Shown piece by piece: positions 52,272-60,861 of a DNA stretch of 64,000 bases (positions are counted from its first letter, which is position 1; each line of letters starts with the position of its first letter). The stretch spans positions 34,460-98,459 of the forward strand of contig NZ_LZJF01000059.1 in assembly GCF_001666835.1 (NCBI RefSeq), read 5' to 3'. This DNA comes from Mycobacterium sp. E3251 (GTDB taxonomy: Bacteria; Actinomycetota; Actinomycetes; Mycobacteriales; Mycobacteriaceae). The notes under the pieces are model-generated. The model was not told where the DNA came from, did not search any database, and saw only the letters and a list, made by a program, of their open reading frames with translations. The position numbers and the translations under genes were made by a program.

Positions 52272-53378
52272 ATGCGGATTCTCGTTTCCGGCGCCGGAAT
52301 CGCGGGCCTGAGCGTGGCCATCGACCTGGGCGCCGACGGCCACGACGTCACCATCGTCGAGCGCGCCAACCATCTGCGGGTCAACGGATCCCCCATCGAC
52401 ATTCGCGGCGACGACGCCATTCGCATCGCCGACAAGATGGGGGTGCTCGGACAAATTCTCGACCGCCGGGTCGACATGAGCGAGCGCGTGCAATTCGTCG
52501 ACGCGGACGGCGCCGTCGTGGCCGAACCGCCACTCGATGAGATCAACGACTCGTCCGACGACATCGAGATTCCCCGCGAAGACCTCACCAACATCCTCTA
52601 CAACCGCCTGGGGCCGGCGACGGAGGTGCGATTCGAAGAATCGATCGCCGAACTCGAAGCCGACGACCGCGGTGTGGACGTCCGGTTCGCCTCGGGCACC
52701 CGTGAGCGCTACGAACTGGTCGTCGGCGCCGACGGGATGCACTCGGCCGTGCGCCGCCTGACGTTCGGGCCCGAACAGCAGTTTCTGCGCCACCTCGGCT
52801 TCTACGTCGCCCTGGCCGCCCTGCCGAATTACACGCCCAACGGCCGCATCAACCCGATGTACAACTTCCCGGGTCACCTGATCGGCATCGCCGCCTACAA
52901 CGACAAAGCGTTGGCGGTCTTCATGTTTCGATCGGACTGGATCGAATACGATTACCACGACCTGGACGCCCAGAAGCGAATCCTCACCGACGCCTTCGCC
53001 GGACACACCGAATGGCGAATCCCCCAACTCCTCGATGCGGCGGTCGCGGACCCGGACCTGTACTTCGATTCCGTCAGCCAGATTCACCTGCCCGCCTGGC
53101 ACCGCGGCCGCGTGGTGCTCGTCGGCGACGCCGCGCACTGCACCTCCAACCTGACCGGCCGCGGCACCAGCCTGGCTCTGACCGGCGCATGGTTTCTCGC
53201 CCAAGCTCTGCGCGACCACCCCGACGACATTCCCCCCGCGTTGCAGCAATACGACCGCGAGCAGCGAGAGCACGCGACCAGGATTCAGGCAATGGCGGCG
53301 CCCGGAGGCGACCGCCTGGTTCCGGCGACCCAACAACAGATCGACGCCCGCAACCGCGCTTTCAGGGCTCAGGGCTAA
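52272..53378 (+). CDS. FAD-dependent monooxygenase (aromatic hydroxylase family)
   Basis: 368 residues of the PHBH-like class A flavoprotein family. ILVSGAGIAGLSVAIDL is the FAD dinucleotide motif; VVGADGMHSAVRR is the DG motif; VVLVGDAAHCTSNLTGRGT binds the FAD ribityl chain. ATG 52272 was chosen for its AAGGAGGGG. Close to TetX-like and rifampicin-monooxygenase-like proteins, but the substrate cannot be read from the sequence. Regulated by the divergent TetR. Confidence 0.9.
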   Translation: MRILVSGAGIAGLSVAIDLGADGHDVTIVERANHLRVNGSPIDIRGDDAIRIADKMGVLGQILDRRVDMSERVQFVDADGAVVAEPPLDEINDSSDDIEIPREDLTNILYNRLGPATEVRFEESIAELEADDRGVDVRFASGTRERYELVVGADGMHSAVRRLTFGPEQQFLRHLGFYVALAALPNYTPNGRINPMYNFPGHLIGIAAYNDKALAVFMFRSDWIEYDYHDLDAQKRILTDAFAGHTEWRIPQLLDAAVADPDLYFDSVSQIHLPAWHRGRVVLVGDAAHCTSNLTGRGTSLALTGAWFLAQALRDHPDDIPPALQQYDREQREHATRIQAMAAPGGDRLVPATQQQIDARNRAFRAQG

Positions 53379-53412
53379 ACACGGGCGCTCGACGTCCACG
53401 CCGCCGTGGGTC

Positions 53413-53505
53413 GGCCCGCTCCACTATCGAGTGATCGTGACGGGAGAGCCCGTCGACGACACCGTGATCGATGCCCTCGTCGACTGCGTCCTGCACCGAA
53501 GGTAG
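53413..53505 (+). pseudogene. C-terminal remnant of a TetR family regulator
   Basis: An open stretch ends in TAG and reads GPLHYRVIVTGEPVDDTV then IDALVDCVLHRR. This matches the usual C-terminus of many TetR proteins (YRLLVTGEPVDD...VDxVL). No HTH or start lies upstream; 35 bases separate it from the monooxygenase stop. I interpret it as the tail of a deleted TetR gene, perhaps the one found between murE and pbpB in M. tuberculosis (Rv2160A/c). Confidence 0.6.
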
Positions 53506-53518
53506 CGGCCCGTTGCGC

Positions 53519-55579
53519 TCAGGTGGCCTGCAGCGTCAGCGGCGGACCGGGGTCGGGCGACAGCGGGACGTTCTCGCGCTGCATCAGCCAGCCGGCGATG
53601 TTGTGGAACAGCGGGGCCGCCGAATGGCCCGGCGTACCGTCCGCGTTGCGATCCGGGTTGTCCATCATGATGCCGATGACGTAGCGCGGGTTGTCGACGG
53701 TGGCCATGCCGGCGAAAGTGATCCAGTAGACGTTGTCGTAGTAGCAGCCGCAGGCCGGGTTGATCTGCTGCGCGGTACCCGTCTTGCCGGCCATCTGGTA
53801 GCCCGTCACCGCGGCGGCGGGCCCGGTGCCCTGCTGGTAACCCATCGGGTCGCGTTGCACGACGGCGCGCAGCATGTTGCGGACGGTCTGGGCCGTCTGC
53901 GCCGAGACCACCCGCACGCCTTCGGGACGCGGTTCTTCGGTCCGGGTGCCGTCGGGCGCGATGGTGGCCTTGACGATCCGCGGCGGTATCCGAACCCCGT
54001 CGTTGGCGATCGTCTGATACATGCCGGCCATCTGCAACAGCGTCATCGAAAGGCCTTGCCCGATCGGCAGGTTCGAGAAGGTGCTGCCCGACCACTGGTC
54101 GATCGGCGGCACCAGCCCGGCGCTCTCGCCGGGCAGGCCCACGTTGGTGCGTTGCCCGAGACCGAATTTGCGGACCATGTCGTAGAAACGTTCCGGGCCG
54201 ACGCGCTGGGCGAGCATCAAAGTGCCGACGTTGGAGGACTTTCCGAACACGCCGGTGGTGGTGTAGGGCATCACGCCGTGGTCCCACGCGTCGTGGATGG
54301 GCACCCCGCCCATCTGGATCGACCCGGGCACCTGCAGCACCTCGTCGGGATTGGACAGGCCGTACTCGATCACCGACGACGCGGTGATGACCTTGTTCAC
54401 CGAGCCCGGCTCGAACGGCGAGGACACCGCCAGGTTGCCCAGCTGCTTGTCCCCCTGGCGCCCGATGTCCTGTGACGGATCAAAGGTGTTGTCGTTGGCC
54501 ATGGCCAGCACTTCGCCGGTCTTCGAGTCCAGCACGACCGCCGAGACATTGTGTGCGCCAGAGAGATTCTTGGCCTGCTGGACCTGCTGCTGGACGTAGA
54601 ACTGGATGTCGTCGTCGAGGGTCAGCTGCACCATCGAACCGTTGACCGCCCGGTGCCGGTTGCGGTAACTGCCGGGGATGACGACGCCGTCGGATCCCCG
54701 GTCATACGTGACCGAGCCGTCGGTTCCGGACAGCACCGAGTCCAGGGACTCCTCCAGGCCCAGCAGCCCGTGCCCGTCCCAGTCGATGCCGCCGACGATG
54801 TTGGCCGCCAACGACCCGCCCGGATACTGGCGCAGATCCTGTCGCTCCGAACCGACCTCGGGATACTTGTCGGAGATCGCGCTGGCGACGGCCGGATCGA
54901 CGGCGCGCGCCAGATAAACGAAGTTCTCGTCGCTTTGCAGCTTCTTCAGCACGGTCGCGGAGTCCGGCTTGTTGCCCAGCCGGGTGGAGACCTCCTTGGC
55001 GATATCCCGCAGGCGCTGCTGAGGATCGGGGGCCACCGAGTTCTTGTTCTTGGCCTCTTCCAGTTGCTTGCGAATCCTCTTGGGCTGGAACGTCAGTGCG
55101 CGCGATTCGGTGGTGAACGCCAGCTGATCCTTATTGCGGTCAACGATGCTGCCGCGCACCGCCTTCTCGACGTCGGTGACCTTGAGCTGGCCCGCCGCCT
55201 GGGCGCGCAGCGCCGGCGCGTTGGTCACCTGCAGGACGAACAACTGGACCGCGGCCACCACGATCAAGGCCCCGATGGCCGCATTCCCGGCCCGATGCCG
55301 GAAGACGAACGACGCGCCGCGGGTGCCCGCCTGCACGAGCCGGGTGCGCCGCTCCCGCGCCGAGTGCCCGGCCGCCACCGCGTCAGTCCGGTCGCCCGGA
55401 CGGGGATTCTTGGCGTCCTTGGCCGCCTTGGCTTTCCGGAACCGCTTCGGCTCCCGGACGTCGTCGGCCTGCTGCTTCGCACGCCGCTTCGGCTGGCGAA
55501 CCCCCTTGGTTTCCTGCGCCTGGCGGGGTCCGCGCGTCGGCTGCGACCGGCGGTTGCGTGAGGAGTCGCCGCGGCTCAC
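53519..55579 (-). CDS. pbpB: Penicillin-binding protein 3 (division transpeptidase PbpB/FtsI)
   Basis: 686 residues; class B PBP that crosslinks septal peptidoglycan with FtsW. Long Lys/Arg-rich cytoplasmic N-terminus (about 1-95), one membrane helix, pedestal domain (about 130-330) and transpeptidase domain with SxxK (GSVNK), SSN (KSSNVG) and KTG (MAGKTGTAQQ). The stop lies 14 bases from the TetR remnant's stop. GTG start overlaps the FtsL-like gene. Confidence 0.97.
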   Translation of the reverse strand: MSRGDSSRNRRSQPTRGPRQAQETKGVRQPKRRAKQQADDVREPKRFRKAKAAKDAKNPRPGDRTDAVAAGHSARERRTRLVQAGTRGASFVFRHRAGNAAIGALIVVAAVQLFVLQVTNAPALRAQAAGQLKVTDVEKAVRGSIVDRNKDQLAFTTESRALTFQPKRIRKQLEEAKNKNSVAPDPQQRLRDIAKEVSTRLGNKPDSATVLKKLQSDENFVYLARAVDPAVASAISDKYPEVGSERQDLRQYPGGSLAANIVGGIDWDGHGLLGLEESLDSVLSGTDGSVTYDRGSDGVVIPGSYRNRHRAVNGSMVQLTLDDDIQFYVQQQVQQAKNLSGAHNVSAVVLDSKTGEVLAMANDNTFDPSQDIGRQGDKQLGNLAVSSPFEPGSVNKVITASSVIEYGLSNPDEVLQVPGSIQMGGVPIHDAWDHGVMPYTTTGVFGKSSNVGTLMLAQRVGPERFYDMVRKFGLGQRTNVGLPGESAGLVPPIDQWSGSTFSNLPIGQGLSMTLLQMAGMYQTIANDGVRIPPRIVKATIAPDGTRTEEPRPEGVRVVSAQTAQTVRNMLRAVVQRDPMGYQQGTGPAAAVTGYQMAGKTGTAQQINPACGCYYDNVYWITFAGMATVDNPRYVIGIMMDNPDRNADGTPGHSAAPLFHNIAGWLMQRENVPLSPDPGPPLTLQAT

Positions 55580-56736
55580 CGGGGCGCACCTGGCGTCGCG
55601 GGCTGCGGCCCGAGCACCGGAGCGGCGGGGACGACGGGAGCCACCGGAGCGACGGGCGTAACCCCCCGCTGCACCGGCACCGGCACCTCCGCGGGTAGCG
55701 GCGCGGGCAGCTGCCCGGGCGGCGGAATGGGCAAGCCGCCCAACGGGATCGACACCTCGGCGGGTGCCGGAGCGAGCGCGGGCCCCGCCGGTGCGGGCAA
55801 CCCCGGCACCGGCACACCCGGCGCCGGCAGCACAGCCGGGACCTGCCCGGTGGCCGGCGCAACCGGCGCTCCCGGCGCGGCCGGCAGCACAGGCCCGGCC
55901 TGTCCCAGGTGCTGGCCGCCCAGCGTCGACGAGCCGTCCGGGGCGCGCAGCAGCGCCTCGGGCCCGGATCTCGCCGGCGCGGGCGCCCCGGGGTCGGGCT
56001 GCAACCGGACCGGGACCTCCGCGGCGGGCGCCGGCGGCGCGGGCGGCTGCGGCGGGCCTTGATCGGGGAGCTTGCTGTTCAACGGCGGCGGCGGCACACC
56101 GTCAGCCGGCTTGGGCGTGCCGACCACCACCCAGTTGCCGGACGGATCCTGGACCAGATGCGCGGTGTCTCGCGTCGGGATCATGCCCTGTTTGCGGGCC
56201 GCCTCCGCCAGTGCCGGGGCGGATTCCGCCTCGCGCACATCGCGTTCCAGCGCCTCCTTCTGCTGTTGCAGCAGCCGGGTCTTCTCGCGGGCGTGGCTCA
56301 ACTTGTAGGAGCGCTCGGCGGAGTCCGTGGACAACCACAGCGTGAGGCCCAGCCCCAGGCCCAGCGCACCGATGACCAAGACGACAAACGGAACCTTGCT
56401 CGCCAGGGTGCGGGGCCGCAGGTCGATCGCGGCCAGCCGGGCCGCCAAGCGTTCGCTCAGCCGAGGACAAACGACCTTGGGCGCTTTGGCTTTCCGCGCC
56501 TTGGCACGGGCTTTGGCCTGGCTCGTGCTCTTGGGCCGCGCCGGCCGCTCGACCGGCCGGGCGACCGGGCTGGTCTGCGGTCCGGACTTCGGCGCGCGGG
56601 TCTCGCGGGTGGGCGCGGAGGCGCGTCCGGGCCGGGGGCGGCGCGCCGGACCGGGATCGGCCGCCGAACGCCTGCTCCGCCGGGCGGAACCGTCGCGCCC
56701 CCCGCGGCGATTCGGCGTCTCGCGCTTTGCTTTCAT
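55576..56736 (-). CDS. FtsL-like division protein with Pro-rich tail (Rv2164c-like)
   Basis: 386 residues: basic disordered N-terminus (about 1-110), one membrane helix ([19 protein letters not shown]), a periplasmic coiled coil ([17 protein letters not shown]) and a very long Pro/Ala/Val-rich tail of about 180 residues with PAP and PVP repeats. Position between rsmH and pbpB and the helix plus coiled coil fit FtsL. The tail may span the cell wall. Confidence 0.85.
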   Translation of the reverse strand: MKAKRETPNRRGGRDGSARRSRRSAADPGPARRPRPGRASAPTRETRAPKSGPQTSPVARPVERPARPKSTSQAKARAKARKAKAPKVVCPRLSERLAARLAAIDLRPRTLASKVPFVVLVIGALGLGLGLTLWLSTDSAERSYKLSHAREKTRLLQQQKEALERDVREAESAPALAEAARKQGMIPTRDTAHLVQDPSGNWVVVGTPKPADGVPPPPLNSKLPDQGPPQPPAPPAPAAEVPVRLQPDPGAPAPARSGPEALLRAPDGSSTLGGQHLGQAGPVLPAAPGAPVAPATGQVPAVLPAPGVPVPGLPAPAGPALAPAPAEVSIPLGGLPIPPPGQLPAPLPAEVPVPVQRGVTPVAPVAPVVPAAPVLGPQPATPGAPR

Positions 56737-57890
56737 GCGTCGCCCTTTCCGGTTGACTGCTTGACCCGTTGCACAGCTCGCAGTCGGACTGCGGCGCTGC
56801 GCGGATTGCGTTCTACCTCTTCGGCGTCGGCACGCTCGGCGCCGTGAGTCAGCGACCGGAATCGCGGCTCGTGGCCGGGAAGCTCGACCGGCAGATCCAC
56901 CGGAGTGCGGGAGGCGACCGCGTCGGCGAACAACCGTTTGACGATCCGGTCTTCCAGCGATTGGTAGGCCAGCACCACCATGCGTCCGCCGACGGTGAGC
57001 GCGTCCAACCCGGCCGGGATTGCGTTGCGCAGCGAGTTCAGTTCGTCGTTGACGGCGATCCGCAGGGCCTGAAAGGTCCGTTTGGCCGGATGCCCGCCGG
57101 TGCGCCGGGCCGGGGCCGGGATCGCTTGGTAGAGCAGGGCTACCAATTCCGCGGTCGACGTGAAGGGGGCGCGGGAGCGCCTACGCACGATCTGTGCCGC
57201 GATCCGGCGCGCGAATCGTTCTTCGCCGTAGCGGTGCAGGATGTCCGCCAGCGCCGCTTCGTCGTACGTGTTGACGATGTCGGCCGCCGTCAACGGCGAC
57301 TCGGGATCCATCCGCATGTCCAGCGGCGCGTCCTGGGCGTAGGCAAAGCCGCGCTCGGCGCGGTCGAGCTGCATGGATGACACACCCAGGTCGAACAGCA
57401 TCCCGTCGACCGATCCGGCTGTGGCGTAACCGGATTCGGCCAGCGCGGTGGCGAGGCCGTCGTAGCGGGTGTGCACCAGCGTGATCCGGTTGGCGAACCG
57501 CGCCAGCCGGGCCCGGGCGATGTCCAGGGCGCTGGGATCGCGGTCGAGTCCGATCAGCCGCAGGCCCGGCAGGTCGGTGAGGAACCGTTCGGCGTGGCCG
57601 CCCGCGCCGAGGGTGGCATCGAGAAGGAGTGCGCCCGAACCGTCGGCGTCGTGACGGGTCAGCGCGGGGGTGAGCAGTTCGACGCAGCGGTGCAGCAGGA
57701 CGGGCACATGTCCGAAGTCCGGTGAATCGTCAAGCACCGCAACACCTCCCCGGTTCGGGCGAGATGTCCCTGCATCGAGGTCTCTGTCCGAAGGCACGAA
57801 CCTGGCGTTGGGGAAGTACGCCAGGGCCGGTTCGGGCAGAGGCCACGTTGCACGGGCATGCGCCTCAGATGATGTCGCCGAGTGCTTCAT
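56733..57890 (-). CDS. rsmH: 16S rRNA m4C1402 methyltransferase RsmH
   Basis: 385 residues. SAM-binding [23 protein letters not shown], and the catalytic region [20 protein letters not shown], and [15 protein letters not shown]. The start ATG 57890 lies in the end of mraZ (26-base overlap), and the N-terminal residues [16 protein letters not shown] match M. tuberculosis. Methylates the P-site nucleotide of 16S rRNA. Confidence 0.96.
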   Translation of the reverse strand: MKHSATSSEAHARATWPLPEPALAYFPNARFVPSDRDLDAGTSRPNRGGVAVLDDSPDFGHVPVLLHRCVELLTPALTRHDADGSGALLLDATLGAGGHAERFLTDLPGLRLIGLDRDPSALDIARARLARFANRITLVHTRYDGLATALAESGYATAGSVDGMLFDLGVSSMQLDRAERGFAYAQDAPLDMRMDPESPLTAADIVNTYDEAALADILHRYGEERFARRIAAQIVRRRSRAPFTSTAELVALLYQAIPAPARRTGGHPAKRTFQALRIAVNDELNSLRNAIPAGLDALTVGGRMVVLAYQSLEDRIVKRLFADAVASRTPVDLPVELPGHEPRFRSLTHGAERADAEEVERNPRSAAVRLRAVQRVKQSTGKGDA

Positions 57891-58296
57891 CGCTGGCCGC
57901 GGAGAAGTTCTCTTCGTGGGTCTGTTGGTAGTCCTGCCAGGCTTGCGCGTCCCAGATCTCGAGGTAATCGACCGCTCCGATCACCACGCAGTCCTTGGAC
58001 AGATTCGCGTAGCGACGGTGGTCCGCCGAGAGCGTGATGCGCCCCTGCGCGTCGGGATGCTGCTCGTCGGTGCCTGCGGCGAGGTTGCGCAGGAAGGCCC
58101 GGGCGTCGGGGTTGCTCCGCGAGGCCTTGCTCGCCCGGCGTGCGAGCTGCTCGAATTCGCCCCGCGGGTAGACGGCGAGGCTGTGGTCCTGGCTCTTGGT
58201 GACCATCAACCCCCCTGCCAGCGCGTCACGGAATTTGGCGGGCAACGTCAGCCGCCCCTTGTCGTCGAGTTTGGGCGTGTAGGTGCCGAGAAACAC
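57865..58296 (-). CDS. mraZ: Transcriptional regulator MraZ
   Basis: 143 residues with two AbrB-like SpoVT domains (each with a DxxGR motif: DDKGRLTLP and DAQGRITLS). Binds repeated TGGGN boxes upstream of its own operon. GTG start with a strong GGGGGAGGTG site. Head of the dcw operon; three TGGGG boxes lie 47-71 bases upstream. Confidence 0.97.
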   Translation of the reverse strand: MFLGTYTPKLDDKGRLTLPAKFRDALAGGLMVTKSQDHSLAVYPRGEFEQLARRASKASRSNPDARAFLRNLAAGTDEQHPDAQGRITLSADHRRYANLSKDCVVIGAVDYLEIWDAQAWQDYQQTHEENFSAASDEALGDII

Positions 58297-58336
58297 CAGC
58301 TCACCTCCCCCTCGGGGTCACCCAAACACTTCAGCC

Positions 58337-58367
58337 ACCATACCCCACAATCCCCCACTTCGCCCCA
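58337..58367 (-). promoter_or_regulatory. mraZ: MraZ boxes and -10 of the dcw operon
   Basis: On the minus strand TGGGG occurs at 58367-58363, 58357-58353 and 58347-58343, an exact 10-base period, the known MraZ box arrangement. TATGGT (58342-58337) right after is a good -10 and would start a 34-base leader for mraZ. MraZ would sit over the -35 spacer and repress. Confidence 0.75.
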
Positions 58368-58508
58368 TTGATGAAGTGTCGTGGCGGAGTTTTCCAGGTT
58401 ATCTGCCACCCCTAGCCGCTCCCGCCGACATATGGCGGCCGGCCGGACCACGCCCGGCGCCACACCATTGGGCATAAACCCGCACGTCAGAACGGTGCGT
58501 TGGGCAGG

Positions 58509-58547
58509 TGGGGCGTAGTGGGGGGTAGCGCGTGGGGGCCGGTGGGG
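58509..58547 (+). promoter_or_regulatory. Second cluster of MraZ-like TGGGG boxes, opposite orientation
   Basis: On the plus strand TGGGG occurs at 58509, 58519, 58533 and 58543: two pairs, each with a 10-base period, set 14 bases apart. It lies about 150 bases from the mraZ boxes, in a gene-free stretch. No gene starts downstream on this strand, so it may be an auxiliary site. The rest of the 58297-58731 gap has no supported gene. Confidence 0.4.
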
Positions 58548-58682
58548 CTCACGTCCTGCGCCGAAGCTCGGTTAGGACTCGATCCGGCCTCGAAACGGCA
58601 TCGACGGCCCGTCGATCACCGGCCGGTTCGGATGTGTCTGTGACCATGGCGCCGCGGCCCGGTGCGGGCGGCGGAAATGGGC

Positions 58683-58714
58683 AAAAGAAAAGGGGCAGCC
58701 GATGGCTACCCCTT
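58683..58714 (-). terminator. Rho-independent terminator after the DUF3040 gene
   Basis: Minus strand: an 11-bp stem AAGGGGTAGCC / GGCTGCCCCTT with loop ATC, followed by TTCTTTT. Only one G-U pair. It lies 17 bases beyond the stop. Such T-tract terminators are uncommon in mycobacteria. Confidence 0.8.
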
Positions 58715-58731
58715 ATGCGGCGCCGCGGCCG

Positions 58732-59136
58732 CTAGTCGTCGAAGCGGCGGCGGAACCGGTCTTCCATCCGACTGGTGAAAGAGCCGCCACCGCCCTTGTT
58801 ACGGCGCTGACGGAGCGACCCGGTCGCCGATCCGGGGTGGTTGGGCCGGCCGGACAACCGCGGACCGGTGATGGCGAATACCACGCCGCCGAACATCACG
58901 ATGAATCCGAAGACACTGAGAATCGGGAAGTTTCCGATCATGGTGGCCTTGAAGGCCACGCCGGAAACCAGCATCGCCAGGCCGATGACGAACAACGCCG
59001 CGCCCTGCAGGCGGCGGCGCGCGGTGGGTGCACGGAACCCTCCGCCGCGGACGCTCGACGCGAATTTGGGATCTTCGGCGTAGAGAGCGCTCTCGATCTG
59101 ATCGAGCATCCGCTGCTCATGATCGGAGAGTGGCAT
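58732..59136 (-). CDS. DUF3040 membrane protein (Rv2169c-like)
   Basis: 134 residues: PLSDHEQRMLDQIESAL at the N-terminus is the DUF3040 signature, then two membrane helices (LFVIGLAMLVSGVAF and FPILSVFGFIVMFGGVVFAI) and a basic Arg-rich tail. ATG has AAGGAGGGACGA before it. Function unknown. Confidence 0.9.
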   Translation of the reverse strand: MPLSDHEQRMLDQIESALYAEDPKFASSVRGGGFRAPTARRRLQGAALFVIGLAMLVSGVAFKATMIGNFPILSVFGFIVMFGGVVFAITGPRLSGRPNHPGSATGSLRQRRNKGGGGSFTSRMEDRFRRRFDD

Positions 59137-59464
59137 TCGTCCCTCCTTGCCGACAGTTTGACGCGTAACTATCGATAGCACGCGGATGCCCGTTGCGAGG
59201 GCAACTAATTGAATGATACGAGGTCAATCTGCGCCTTACCACTGGTTCGGTGGCGATTCTATCCTGGCCGGGGCTTGGCACCGATAGGAATCGGAACGGC
59301 CGTGCGCTACAACCGGCTTCCCCACCCGGTGTCCCTCGTGGGTTCGTTGCCGCGACCGCTCGCCAGACGACCTCGCCCGGGTCCGATAATGGCGATGACG
59401 GCGCGGGCCGCGCGGAGACGCGAGCGTGAAGCGCCGGAGCACAGGACGAGGAGGACACCGCAAG
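59137..59464. other. Divergent intergenic region
   Basis: About 330 bases between the DUF3040 and GNAT genes. Holds the perfect palindrome CTATCGATAG (59169-59178) and an inverted repeat GTTGC/GCAAC (59192-59205), plus an AT-rich segment near 59205-59230. No RNA gene or ORF was judged real. Probably promoters for both flanking genes. Confidence 0.4.
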
Positions 59465-60073
59465 TTGGCGATATTCCTCATCGATCTGCCACCCACCGAT
59501 ATGGAGCGCCGCCTCGGTGACGCCCTGAAGGTGTACGTCGACGCGATGCGCTACCCGCGGGGCACCGAAAACCAGCGCGCGGCGATGTGGCTCGAGCACA
59601 TCCGCCGGCCAGGGTGGCAAGGGGTGGGCGTCGTGGATGCCGAGCTGGGCGGCGACGCGGACGGCCCGATACCGCCGGCGGCCGAACTGAGCAAGGCGCC
59701 GTTGCTCGGTGTGGCCTACGGCTATCCCGGGGCCCCCGGGCAGTGGTGGCAGCAGCAGGTCGTCGTCGGCCTGCAACGCGGCGGCCTGCCGCCTCAGCAG
59801 ATCGCCGGCCTGATGAACAGCTATTTCGAGTTGACCGAGCTGCACATTCATCCCCGCGCGCAGGGGCGCGGCCTCGGCGAGGCGCTGGCCCGGCGGCTCC
59901 TGGCCGGCCGGGCCGAAGAGAATGTCCTGCTGTCCACGCCGGAGACCAACGGTGAGCCCAATCGGGCCTGGCGGCTGTACCGGCGGCTGGGCTTCACCGA
60001 CCTCATCCGCGGCTACCACTTCGCAGGCGACCCACGGGCATTCGCGATCCTGGGCCGCAAGCTGCCGCTGTGA
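59465..60073 (+). CDS. GNAT family acetyltransferase (Rv2170-like)
   Basis: 202 residues. The acetyl-CoA motif A is HPRAQGRGLGEALARRLL; AWRLYRRLGFTD is motif B. I chose TTG 59465, with GAGGAGG upstream, because it matches the M. tuberculosis N-terminus (AIFLIDLPP). The M. tuberculosis homologue has been reported, as I recall, to acetylate isocitrate lyase. Followed within 4 bases or so by lppM. Confidence 0.9.
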   Translation: MAIFLIDLPPTDMERRLGDALKVYVDAMRYPRGTENQRAAMWLEHIRRPGWQGVGVVDAELGGDADGPIPPAAELSKAPLLGVAYGYPGAPGQWWQQQVVVGLQRGGLPPQQIAGLMNSYFELTELHIHPRAQGRGLGEALARRLLAGRAEENVLLSTPETNGEPNRAWRLYRRLGFTDLIRGYHFAGDPRAFAILGRKLPL

Positions 60074-60141
60074 CCGCAGGCTCGACGGCGCTCCCGGGCG
60101 AACGCGTCAAAGGGGCGCGCCCGATCTGGCACGATGACCTG

Positions 60142-60861
60142 GTGCGCGCCAGCCATGCCCCGCCCCGAACCCGTGGATTCACCGCTCGGCGGCGCCGGTT
60201 AGTCGCCATCGCGATGCTGCTCATGCTGGTGCCGCTGGCCACCGGGTGCCTGCGGGTCAGGGCGTCGCTCACGATCTCACCCGATGACCTGGTGTCCGGC
60301 GAGATCGTCGCCGCCGCGAAACCCAAGACGCCCAAGGACACCGGGCCCCAACTCGACAGCAACAACCTGCCGTTCAGCCAGAAGGTGGCGGTGTCGAACT
60401 ACGACAGCGACGGTTATGTGGGATCGCAGGCGGTGTTCTCAGACCTGACCTTCGCCGAGCTGCCGCAGCTGGCCAACATGAACTCCGACGCGCAGGGCGT
60501 GAACCTCACACTGCGCCGGAACGGCAACCTGGTGATCCTCGAGGGTCGCGCGGACCTGACCTCCGTGACCGATCCCGAAGCCGAGGTCGAGCTGACCGTC
60601 GCCTTCCCCGGCGTGGTGACCTCCACCAACGGCGACCGGGTCGAGTCCACGGTGGTCTCCTGGAAGCTCAAACCGGGCGTCGTGAGCACCATGACCGCCC
60701 AGGCCCGCTACACCGACCCGAACACGCGGTCCCTGACCGGGGCGGGCGTGTGGCTCGGCATCGCGTCGTTCGCCGCGGCCGGCGTCGTCGCCCTGCTGGC
60801 CTGGATGAACCGCGACCGTTCGCCGCGGTTCACCGCACCCCGCGACCAGCCGCCGAGCTAG
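60142..60861 (+). CDS. lppM: Lipoprotein LppM
   Basis: About 239 residues from GTG 60142. The signal peptide has an Arg-rich n-region, a hydrophobic core and lipobox LATGC (Cys36). A beta-rich mature domain (ADLTSVTDPEAEVELTV) is followed by a C-terminal membrane helix (FAAAGVVALLAW). GTG 60070 in the GNAT stop would add 24 residues before the signal and is the coupled alternative. The M. tuberculosis protein is linked to phagosome maturation and phosphatidyl-myo-inositol mannosides. Confidence 0.92.
   Translation: MRASHAPPRTRGFTARRRRLVAIAMLLMLVPLATGCLRVRASLTISPDDLVSGEIVAAAKPKTPKDTGPQLDSNNLPFSQKVAVSNYDSDGYVGSQAVFSDLTFAELPQLANMNSDAQGVNLTLRRNGNLVILEGRADLTSVTDPEAEVELTVAFPGVVTSTNGDRVESTVVSWKLKPGVVSTMTAQARYTDPNTRSLTGAGVWLGIASFAAAGVVALLAWMNRDRSPRFTAPRDQPPS

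Noticed and set aside
58532..58735. Short plus-strand ORF in the mraZ upstream gap
   Set aside because: Arg/Gly-rich, no ribosome site, runs into the terminator of the DUF3040 gene.
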